Assembly (NCBI GenBank): GCA_964528605.1
Contig: CAZGSV010000031.1
Location: 1 to 28,352, forward strand
Reading direction: 5' to 3'
DNA from: CAZGSV01 sp964528605
Lineage (GTDB): Bacteria; Armatimonadota; Zipacnadia; CAZGSV01
Length of the DNA: 28,352 nt
Positions 7,798-15,836 of this stretch are shown one piece after another (the first letter of the stretch is position 1; each line of letters starts with the position of its first letter). A program made the translations under genes and the position numbers. Below the pieces are notes generated by a model that was given only the letters and a program-made list of their open reading frames with translations, searched no databases and was not told the origin of the DNA.

Positions 7798-10558
7798 CCA
7801 CATGACGTTGTCCGTTTCGGGGCTTCGTGCTGAGGGGCACCGCCGCAAGCACCGGGGGAGTCGCGGTCAGGGCCTGCTCGTTATGATACTCGTCATGTTC
7901 GTGCTGCTCATCATCGCGGCGCTCTTCCTGGCCGCGTTGACGCACAACCTGAGCCAGACGGGGCGCACGCGCGAGTACGGGCGCGCGCTCGAGTTGGCCC
8001 AGGCAGGCATCCGCTTCGCCGACGACAACCTGACCAACAGCCCTTTGGGCGCGGACTGGCGTCCGCCCGGCTCTCCTTCCCCGGTCCCCGGTGACTACTA
8101 CGACACGTTCGAGAAGGCGCGCGGATGGGACCAGCCGGACCCTAAGACCGGGGTGCGGTTCACCAAGTATCCGGGCCCCAACACCCTCATGGGCAAGGGC
8201 CAGTTCCTGCTCAAGGTAGAGTACGACCCTGGGGCGCTGAGGGACGACCCCTTGGGCAAGTGCTTGAAGATCACGGCCATCGGCCGCTCGCCGGAGAGGC
8301 CCTCGGTCTATGCCATGGTGACCGCCTACAAGCCGATTCTGATAACAGACTATCTCCGTTTGGTCACCAACCCGGATCGGTCGTCGGCGCAGGACCAGTT
8401 GGGCGTGCCGCCGAACTTCGACTGGGACGGAGACGGAACCTACAACTACGCGCCGGCCACCGATCCCGCTAAGACGCTCGTGCGCGAGGACAACGGCAAA
8501 GATCTCTCCGAGCCGGCGTTCGTGAGCGAGTTCTATGGGCCGCTGCACTCGCAGAGCGACCTCTTCGTTTTCGGCCTGAACAAGTTCTTCCTGCACCCGT
8601 TCCTAGACGGGGCCGGTTACCGGCGCGACAAAGTCGAAGCGTCCGGGGCGTTCACTTTCGACCCCAACTACGCCACCGCTCTGACCATGTACCTGTACGA
8701 CTACAGTTTGAGCCCGCCCGACTTCGACCTTGACAACCCGCATCTGGGATTGGATAGCAGGGATGTCGCCTGGAACTCCCGCTACGTGCGGCAGACGTTG
8801 ACCGATCCGAGCACCGGCGAAGTCTTCTACCGTGACGATCGGGTCACCGTGGATGCCTCGGTTGACCCGTCGCGAGAGGTCGCACGCGTGGGGCCTCCCG
8901 ACCCCTTCAGTGTAGCCCCGCTGACGAATCGCCGGCGCTACCTGGAGTTGACCAGGAACTCCGGGCGATGGCTGACGGTGGCGCGAGGGCTGGGCACCTT
9001 CACCTTCAATACCGGCTGGTACGGCTATGGCGAGGGCATCTACATAGACAACTTCTCAGACCTACACCACGAGCACAACATCCCGGCCCTTATTGAGCAA
9101 CTCGGCCTGCCGGACCCGGATATCCCCGACGGGTCAACGGCGCGGGCGGACGATGGCCAGAACGGCGCCTGGGACGCGACCGGCAAAGTGTACCAGCCGC
9201 CCGCCGTTCGCATCATCCTGCTGAGCAAGAACGTGGACCTGACGAGTCAGGACCGCACCCAGATACCTGACGACCCGGGCCGCCCGGACATCCTGGTGAC
9301 CAGGACCGATGCCGGGGGTGGTGGTGAGACCTCGCCTGGCTGGGACGGTTCCTGGCGCAACGTGCAAGACGCTACCAACACTACCTTCACTCAGGGCCAG
9401 TACGTGGAACTGGATTATCCGCGCAACGGCGTCATCTACTGTGAGGGGGATGTGCGCATTCGCGGCGACCTGCCGCTCCTGGCCCACTACGGGCTCACCG
9501 TGGTTTCGGGCGGCGCGATCTACATCGAGGGGGCCATTCGGCGGCCCAGTGATCGCCAAGAGACCGGCGCCTACAGTGACGACAATACGCACCTGGCCTT
9601 GATCGCGCGCGACGTGGTCGCGCTCAACCCGGGCACCTCGGCGCCGCCGGTGGAGGACGAGGTGCTGGCGTTGTTGCCTGACGCCTACTCCGTGAAGACG
9701 GACACCTCGCGGGAGTCGGATGCGCGCGACGGCTCCTATCCCTACCACCAGTTGCTGATGCCGGGACAGTACTATTGGTACGCGACGACGATAGGGGAGT
9801 GGGACTCCACCACGCCCCCAACCGTCACGCTGACACATAGCGGCGACGTAAGCCTGGAGCCCGGTGAGCGCACCGAGTTGCAGATGTTCGTGAACGGCAA
9901 GGAGTTCGATTTCCAGCCGAGCACACCGAGTACCACGGACCCGTACCTGTTCTTCCCGCACCCCATGGCGAGCGTTGCAAACGAGAACGAGTCCAACGCG
10001 GTGGGCAAGAACTACGAGACCCGCATGTGGTCTCTCGAGGATTACGTAGCCCCGGGGCCCACCACCGTGAGCATCGAACTGCGCCTCGGGGAGGGCTCGC
10101 AGAAGCCGTACTGGTTGGGAGGACTGCATGTGACTCCGCCGCCCCTGGAAATCGTTGCGGCTTTGGCGTACTCGCAACGCGGGCCCTGGTTCGTGGTGGC
10201 GGGCAACTTGCAGAATCCGAGCGCGCGGGGGCTGACCCCCGAGCCGCGCGACCCGCTGGCGCAGGATGCGCTCACGCGCCGCTTCGGACAGCAGATAGCC
10301 TTCTACGGCGCGATCGCGGAGGCGCACAGCGCGCCGGCGGCGGCGGTGCGGCGCTGGATTGACTATCGGGCGTACGTGGCGGGTTCCGAACCGGACCCGG
10401 TGACATGCACTCCGCCGGCGGGGGGTGCGGACTATAGGCTGCCGCGGTGGCGCAGCATCCTCTACCGTTACGACGGTTCCTGGGGCTCGTCGCGGGGGCG
10501 GAATCTGGCGCGCTGCCCGGCGTTGCCTGCGAGTCGGACGCTGATCTACCGCCGCTAG
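7784..10558 (+). CDS. Giant PilX/GspK-like minor pilin
   Basis: A 924-residue protein. Near the N-terminus, RG|QGLLVMILVMFVLLI (after Gly28) is a prepilin-like helix that lacks Glu at +5, as in GspK and PilX proteins. It is followed by GRALELAQAGIRFADD, like the A-x-x-A-A-A-x-R segment of PilX. The large remainder includes GVIYCEGDVRIRGDLP and LTVVSGGAIYIEGAI (about residues 549-590), a repeated strand pattern like a beta-solenoid or polymer-forming fold. An Asp-rich loop DWDGDGTYN lies near residue 218. The start at 7784 overlaps the previous gene by 14 bases; ATG 7802 is an alternative losing six residues. GspK normally caps the pseudopilin tip, which fits the gene order. PilX-family assignment rests on the N-terminus and position. 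Confidence 0.78.
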   Translation: MRDSSHMTLSVSGLRAEGHRRKHRGSRGQGLLVMILVMFVLLIIAALFLAALTHNLSQTGRTREYGRALELAQAGIRFADDNLTNSPLGADWRPPGSPSPVPGDYYDTFEKARGWDQPDPKTGVRFTKYPGPNTLMGKGQFLLKVEYDPGALRDDPLGKCLKITAIGRSPERPSVYAMVTAYKPILITDYLRLVTNPDRSSAQDQLGVPPNFDWDGDGTYNYAPATDPAKTLVREDNGKDLSEPAFVSEFYGPLHSQSDLFVFGLNKFFLHPFLDGAGYRRDKVEASGAFTFDPNYATALTMYLYDYSLSPPDFDLDNPHLGLDSRDVAWNSRYVRQTLTDPSTGEVFYRDDRVTVDASVDPSREVARVGPPDPFSVAPLTNRRRYLELTRNSGRWLTVARGLGTFTFNTGWYGYGEGIYIDNFSDLHHEHNIPALIEQLGLPDPDIPDGSTARADDGQNGAWDATGKVYQPPAVRIILLSKNVDLTSQDRTQIPDDPGRPDILVTRTDAGGGGETSPGWDGSWRNVQDATNTTFTQGQYVELDYPRNGVIYCEGDVRIRGDLPLLAHYGLTVVSGGAIYIEGAIRRPSDRQETGAYSDDNTHLALIARDVVALNPGTSAPPVEDEVLALLPDAYSVKTDTSRESDARDGSYPYHQLLMPGQYYWYATTIGEWDSTTPPTVTLTHSGDVSLEPGERTELQMFVNGKEFDFQPSTPSTTDPYLFFPHPMASVANENESNAVGKNYETRMWSLEDYVAPGPTTVSIELRLGEGSQKPYWLGGLHVTPPPLEIVAALAYSQRGPWFVVAGNLQNPSARGLTPEPRDPLAQDALTRRFGQQIAFYGAIAEAHSAPAAAVRRWIDYRAYVAGSEPDPVTCTPPAGGADYRLPRWRSILYRYDGSWGSSRGRNLARCPALPASRTLIYRR

Positions 10559-10559
10559 T

Positions 10560-10572
10560 CCCCCCTCGGGGG
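10560..10572 (+). other. Intercistronic hairpin after the PilX-like gene
   Basis: CCCCC (10560-10564) and GGGGG (10568-10572) form a five-pair stem with a three-base loop, two bases past the stop and upstream of the GAGGAG ribosome site of the next gene. There is no T tract, so it is not a classical terminator; mRNA processing or stability is possible. Confidence 0.4.
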
Positions 10573-10596
10573 CCCGGCGGATTGCGAGGAGCATCT

Positions 10597-13500
10597 ATGA
10601 AGAGAGTAAGGGCTTGCATCTTGCTTTCTTTTATTGCCGGGGGGGTGATGGCCCCTGTCGTCGGCTACGCGGGCGCTTTCACTCACCTGGACGAGTCCCG
10701 CCACATAGCCACGGCGGTGCTCATTACCGATTCCACGGGGGGACCCGGGCAGCCGACCGGGACGCCCTTCTTCGCCTTCTATGCCGCTGACCAGGCGGCA
10801 GTCCGGCCGGGGGCCTGGGCCTTCTACAACCCGCTGGCGCCGCGCCGGGTGACCGCGCAGATGGCAGTGCGCTGGTTCTTGTGGAGGAAGGACTCCCTTG
10901 GCGGCCCGGCTTACCCAGAGGGACGTGTGCTAGAGCCAGACATGGACCCCTACTGGGAGGTCGAGCTCAGCGCGGAGGTCCTGCCGGAACTAGAGCAGTT
11001 CGACGCGGTGCTGTTGCCGATCAACGGGAATGTCACCTTCACCGACTCGGATCGCGATCTGCTCGAGGCCTTCGTGGATGCCGGGGGCGTTCTCTGGATA
11101 GACAGTGTGGGCGGCAACGCCGCGGTGCAGAACTTCTTCACTCCGCTGTCGTTCGCCGGGGGCGGGGCGTCTCTGACGCCTCAGGACTGGGCCCATCCGC
11201 TGCTGACCTATCCGGAGATGGTCGTTGATTACGATCTCCTGGGCACGGCGGCCTACCGGGCGCAGCGGCTTGTGCTGCTGGTCAACACGCCTCTCTTCAA
11301 CGTGTTGGGCGACGCTGCACCCTACGTGGCCGCCTGCGCCTATGGGTCGGGCATGATCGTCGTGACCGCCGGCGCCGTGTCCCAGGAACTCCACGACATG
11401 GTTCCCTGGGATGCGGACCACGCTCGCGCTGTCGCAGCCGAGTACTGGCCCCCGGTGGTTCCCGAGCAAAGGGCTGACCTTAGGCTGACCTACAATCTAG
11501 TGACTCTCTGCCGCGCCTGGCGCGAGCACAACGCGGTGGTGGGAGGGCATGCCTCCCGCATTGGGACCGAGTTGTCGCTGCTGAGCAGAAAGTGGCACTG
11601 GGCGCTGCCGCTCCCGACGCCCCCCCCGGCACCTGCAACGCCCCCGACAGGACTCCTCAGTTCAGCGCTGAGCAGCCCCGTTTCCGACCGCGGGATAGCG
11701 TACACGGCTCAGTATGACGGGACCAACTGGTACGTCGTGGCCTACGACGTGAACCCGACGGAGGACCTGGACGGCGACGGGGACAGCAATGATGGCCTGC
11801 AAGACTCGGCTCTGGAGGATGACTGGCTGGCGCCGCTCAGCCGCGACCTCATCTGGCGCTGGCAGGCGCCTGCGGCGATCGTCGGCACGCCGGCGGTCGC
11901 GCGCATATCTGACACTACCTCTGTCGTGCTTGTCCCTTGCGGGAACGGCAGGCTTTACGCGCTCGCGGCGGCTCGCACGGCTGGAACCCCGGCACTGCTC
12001 AGTGCCACGGCCGTCGTCTGGACTTGGCCCTTGCCCTCGGGGCCCTCGGGCGGGAGTATCGAAGGCCCGATAGCGGTGAGCGAGGAACTGGGGCTTGCCT
12101 TCGTGGCGGAGCGGGGCGCCGGCGCCAACGGCAACAGGATCTACGCGATCCGGCTCTCGAACGGGAGCACGGTGGGCGTGTTCGACGCTAGCACCGTTGC
12201 CGGTACGGTGGACGGTATCGTGGGCCCCATGGCGGTCGCCCGGGTGGTGGATGAGGACATCAACGGCGCGAGTCAGCCTGGCCAGAAGCGCGCCTGGGAC
12301 TTGACGCTCTACGCCGGCTCCACGGACGGCACGCTTTACGCGGTGGTCTTTCACACCAAAGAGGAACTGGACATAGACCCGACAGAGGACCAGCCTGACA
12401 CCCCGGACTTGTATACCTCCTTGCGGAGGCTGTCCGCTCCTTACGGTTTCCCGGCCTTCGACGCCGCGGCAGCGCTGACAAACCTAGTGGTGCGAGTTAA
12501 CGGCGCGCCCACGGTGGCCTACACCATTCCGGCCGGCTCGCGCCAGATCAAGTTCAATGCCGCCCTCACCCCCACGGACCTGGTCACCGCCGAGTACGAC
12601 TTGCCCAACGGCGCGGCCAAGTGGACCTACGGCGCCGTACCCGGGCTCCCGATCACAGGCGCGCCTGACCATCCGTACCGAGGCGAAATCGTGGGCGGCG
12701 TCACCGCGAGCGACGATGGGGTCGTCTGCTTCAGCACGACGGATGGGTGCATCTGGGGTATCCGCGACCCGGGCTTCTGGAACGAGACCCAAGCCGTCGG
12801 GGATAATCCTAGCGCCGGCGAGTGGGTCGTCGGGGAGAGTCTTTACGGCGGTGGCCCGCCCGCAACGGGCTGGCAGGGGCTGTCGCGCCCGGCGTTCTCG
12901 CCGGGGCCGCCGGGCTCGCGTCTACAGAATCAGAGCGGGGGCATCTTCGTCGTCGGCATGGGCTACCCGCAGGCGAACCTGGCTAGTGCGGCCCCGGCGG
13001 TTCTGGGCGATCCCGATCCTGCCGATCCCCCCAATGTGGGCGTCGTCCTGGGCCTGGCGGCGCAGCCGCGACTGAGGGTCACGCTGCCGCATCAGAGCAT
13101 ACTGTCCGTGACGGTGACGGACAGGATTTCCGGCACCGCTGTGACACCTCTGGCCGACGGCAGCGGGTCGGACTACACGCAGGGTGTTATCGGCTTCGAC
13201 TATGGGGACGCCGGGAGGCAGGTGAACGTCCAGTACACTTACGGCGGCGGCGTGCAAGCGTCCCCCCTCGATGCGGTGATCGGTCCGGCCATCATCTGGC
13301 AGTACCCGGCGGTTACGCCCCAGGTTTTCGACGCGCCCTCGGGTCGCTGGCTGCCGGTTCCGGGCGTTGCCATCGATCAGCCGGGGATGTCGGCATACTC
13401 GGTTCGCGTCACCGACACTGACACCGGGGCTGAGGTCGTGCCCCTGAGCGTGGACTATGGCCATGGGATCGTCTACCTGCCGTACTACGTCCTGGGCCGG

Positions 13501-15834
13501 GACCTGACGATTAACTACTGGTCCGGTGGGGCAAACCCGAGTGGCGCCGCCAGCGGGCGCCTCACTGAGAACGGACGGCAGATGCTCGCGGTGGTGTCCT
13601 CTCCGATTGTGTCGGGTGGGCAGGCGGTGGTGTTGGCGAACGAGGAGATGGACTCCGACCTCGACGGAGTGATCGGGTCGGCGAACGACATTCGGCGGCC
13701 GAAGATACTCGCGTTCGAACTCGACCCACGGGACGAGGTCCTTCAGGGGGGCCCGTTCCCGGTGTACTCGGCCGAGGACCACGGCATGCCCGACCCGGAC
13801 CTCCGGGACGCGAGCGGCGCGCTGCCCGTCTATGACCTGCTGAGCGTGAGCGATCTGATGGCGGGCGCCAGCGAGCAGTGGGCTGCCCCCCTCCCGAGCT
13901 CCCTCCCCAACTCCGGGAAGATGCAGAGCGCGCTGGCGCAGGTGGATTCCTCCATCCTGTGCAATGTGTGGACGGGCAAGGAGGGCTGGAGCACCATCGC
14001 GGTGCGGCCTCCGGTGACCGTGGCCGCGGACGAATCGCGCCTCGTCACCGCGCGCGGCGACGCCAAGGGCGAGTGGAGCAACGACGCCACCTTCCAGCCC
14101 GTCGAGGTTCCGCCTCTCCCGTCGGGCGTCTTCGATTGGTACCGGTGGCCGCTGAGCCGGCCGAGCACGGCACGCAACCTGCTCTACTTGAACCGGGGCG
14201 CCGACTACCTGGTCTCGGACACCGGCAGCGACCGCGTGGTCGAGGTGGACCGGGACGGCACCGTGCAGTGGGCGCTGGGCGACCGGGCGGATGGGACCGC
14301 CGTTGACGACATCCCGTCGGCGGCGGCTGACGTGCCGCCGACCAACGACGACGGTTGGGACCAGGACCCGGCCGAACTCTTGTACGCAGGTTCCGCTCGC
14401 CAAGGCACCTGGTTACCTCAGGGCGCTTCGCTGAGAATCGTCGGCCCCACAGACGCCGCGCGCTGGGAGTCGGAGGATGCGGATTACGTCTACTACCGGA
14501 CGTTCGTCGCGGACTCGGGGAACCATCGCTTGCTCTCCGTGCTGGAGCGGATGGACAAGGCCACGGGTGAGTGGCTGACGCACGCGGGCCAGCCGCTGCG
14601 CGAGATCGTGTGGGCCAGCAGTACCAACCAGACCGTGCGCGTAGGCGCGGCCACCGGTGTCCAACGCCAGCAAAGCCGCTATCGCTTCGCCTCGATCACG
14701 CCGGTGCCTGACGCGACGGGCGCCTTTGCCGGCGTCGTTGCCGCCGTCACCAACTTCGGCCTTCATTGGAAGGAGACGCGGAGAAGCGCTCCGCTGCCCG
14801 CCGATCCTAACACCGATCTTGACAGCGATCTGCTGGTCGAGTACCCAGAGCAGACTGCGGGAGAGCGGCATATTCCGACGGCCTCGATCCTGTTCGCGGA
14901 GGGGCGTGTGGGCCGGCCCACCACTATCGGCGAGATCGCCTGGGCGATTGACAGGATCTACCTCTATGATCGTCGGGTGCCCGACTTCTACCGAGACGCC
15001 GCCGGCACGCGCATCCCCTTCGGCATCTTCCAGCGGGTAAACAGTGTGGAGGTCGAATGGGCGGATGATTACCCTGCCAATGGCGACCGCACCTATTATC
15101 TGACCGTAACGGCCACGCTGGCTGTACCTTGGATAGAGGATGACCCGGCCGCGCCCGGCCGGTATCGAATCCGACAGGACCCAGCGACTGGGCAAGAGGT
15201 CTGGCTTGAGTTCTCCGGCGTCTACCCCTTGGTCTACCCGGTGATGTTCTCGGATCCGGCGAGCCCCTGGAACGAGACGGCAGTGGTGTCGTTGCCGGGG
15301 CCGATCGCGGGAGCGCCTTACCCGTACGGCCAGGAATGGTACTTCCAGCAGTACGACTACATCGCCGCCATGCAGTCGTTGGGAGCCATTGAGGCTTATC
15401 AGGAGATCCTGCCCTACATGCCGTCTCCGCCGGCCAATGTGAACAAGGGCGAATTCCCGCGCGGCTACACGAACCCGACGGCTCCGGAGAGCAATCCCAA
15501 TCCGGCTCAGTTCTTCATCGGCTTCTTTGAGCCGACCTGGGCAAAGCGTATGCCGGAGGACGTCGTGGCGCCCGACGGCAGCCGCGTCCGCCAGAGCCGT
15601 TACCTTGTGGCGAACGGCAGCGCGACCAAGGGAGAGTTGCTGGAGATCGAGCCCACGCCAATGCTGCCCGCTGATCCGGCCGATCCCAAGACCGAAGGGC
15701 CTCCGGTGCAAGTGCTCAACGTGCGGGACGTGCTCATGTTCATCTGCCCGGCGCCCTATACCTACGCCACTACGCCGTCGTTGAGCACCACGTTCGGGGT
15801 GAAGCAGCCCACCTACGTCGAGAGGGTGAACTGA
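10597..15834 (+). CDS. Very large secreted beta-propeller protein in the PilY1 position
   Basis: A 1745-residue protein with a Sec signal peptide (MKRVRACILLSFIAGG..., cleavage near residue 25). Residues 25-330 look like an amidotransferase/ThuA-like alpha/beta domain, with FDAVLLPINGN followed by LLEAFVDAGGVLWID. From about 355 come PQQ-like propeller strands: DLIWRWQAPAAIVGTPAVAR, CGNGRLYALAA, GNRIYAIRL and YAGSTDGTLYAVV. Two Asp-rich loops, DLDGDGDSND (390-399) and DSDLDGVIGSAND (1019-1031), look like calcium sites. NHL-like strands (YLVSDTGSDRVVEVD near 1203, FVADSGNHRLLSV near 1303) follow. ATG 10597 has GAGGAG 5-6 bases upstream. It directly follows PilV/W/X-like genes, exactly where the propeller adhesin PilY1 lies in Pseudomonas, so a pilus-tip adhesin or assembly factor is inferred. 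It lacks a visible von Willebrand domain. Direct homology to PilY1 is not proven. Confidence 0.72.
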   Translation: MKRVRACILLSFIAGGVMAPVVGYAGAFTHLDESRHIATAVLITDSTGGPGQPTGTPFFAFYAADQAAVRPGAWAFYNPLAPRRVTAQMAVRWFLWRKDSLGGPAYPEGRVLEPDMDPYWEVELSAEVLPELEQFDAVLLPINGNVTFTDSDRDLLEAFVDAGGVLWIDSVGGNAAVQNFFTPLSFAGGGASLTPQDWAHPLLTYPEMVVDYDLLGTAAYRAQRLVLLVNTPLFNVLGDAAPYVAACAYGSGMIVVTAGAVSQELHDMVPWDADHARAVAAEYWPPVVPEQRADLRLTYNLVTLCRAWREHNAVVGGHASRIGTELSLLSRKWHWALPLPTPPPAPATPPTGLLSSALSSPVSDRGIAYTAQYDGTNWYVVAYDVNPTEDLDGDGDSNDGLQDSALEDDWLAPLSRDLIWRWQAPAAIVGTPAVARISDTTSVVLVPCGNGRLYALAAARTAGTPALLSATAVVWTWPLPSGPSGGSIEGPIAVSEELGLAFVAERGAGANGNRIYAIRLSNGSTVGVFDASTVAGTVDGIVGPMAVARVVDEDINGASQPGQKRAWDLTLYAGSTDGTLYAVVFHTKEELDIDPTEDQPDTPDLYTSLRRLSAPYGFPAFDAAAALTNLVVRVNGAPTVAYTIPAGSRQIKFNAALTPTDLVTAEYDLPNGAAKWTYGAVPGLPITGAPDHPYRGEIVGGVTASDDGVVCFSTTDGCIWGIRDPGFWNETQAVGDNPSAGEWVVGESLYGGGPPATGWQGLSRPAFSPGPPGSRLQNQSGGIFVVGMGYPQANLASAAPAVLGDPDPADPPNVGVVLGLAAQPRLRVTLPHQSILSVTVTDRISGTAVTPLADGSGSDYTQGVIGFDYGDAGRQVNVQYTYGGGVQASPLDAVIGPAIIWQYPAVTPQVFDAPSGRWLPVPGVAIDQPGMSAYSVRVTDTDTGAEVVPLSVDYGHGIVYLPYYVLGRDLTINYWSGGANPSGAASGRLTENGRQMLAVVSSPIVSGGQAVVLANEEMDSDLDGVIGSANDIRRPKILAFELDPRDEVLQGGPFPVYSAEDHGMPDPDLRDASGALPVYDLLSVSDLMAGASEQWAAPLPSSLPNSGKMQSALAQVDSSILCNVWTGKEGWSTIAVRPPVTVAADESRLVTARGDAKGEWSNDATFQPVEVPPLPSGVFDWYRWPLSRPSTARNLLYLNRGADYLVSDTGSDRVVEVDRDGTVQWALGDRADGTAVDDIPSAAADVPPTNDDGWDQDPAELLYAGSARQGTWLPQGASLRIVGPTDAARWESEDADYVYYRTFVADSGNHRLLSVLERMDKATGEWLTHAGQPLREIVWASSTNQTVRVGAATGVQRQQSRYRFASITPVPDATGAFAGVVAAVTNFGLHWKETRRSAPLPADPNTDLDSDLLVEYPEQTAGERHIPTASILFAEGRVGRPTTIGEIAWAIDRIYLYDRRVPDFYRDAAGTRIPFGIFQRVNSVEVEWADDYPANGDRTYYLTVTATLAVPWIEDDPAAPGRYRIRQDPATGQEVWLEFSGVYPLVYPVMFSDPASPWNETAVVSLPGPIAGAPYPYGQEWYFQQYDYIAAMQSLGAIEAYQEILPYMPSPPANVNKGEFPRGYTNPTAPESNPNPAQFFIGFFEPTWAKRMPEDVVAPDGSRVRQSRYLVANGSATKGELLEIEPTPMLPADPADPKTEGPPVQVLNVRDVLMFICPAPYTYATTPSLSTTFGVKQPTYVERVN

Positions 15835-15836
15835 AG

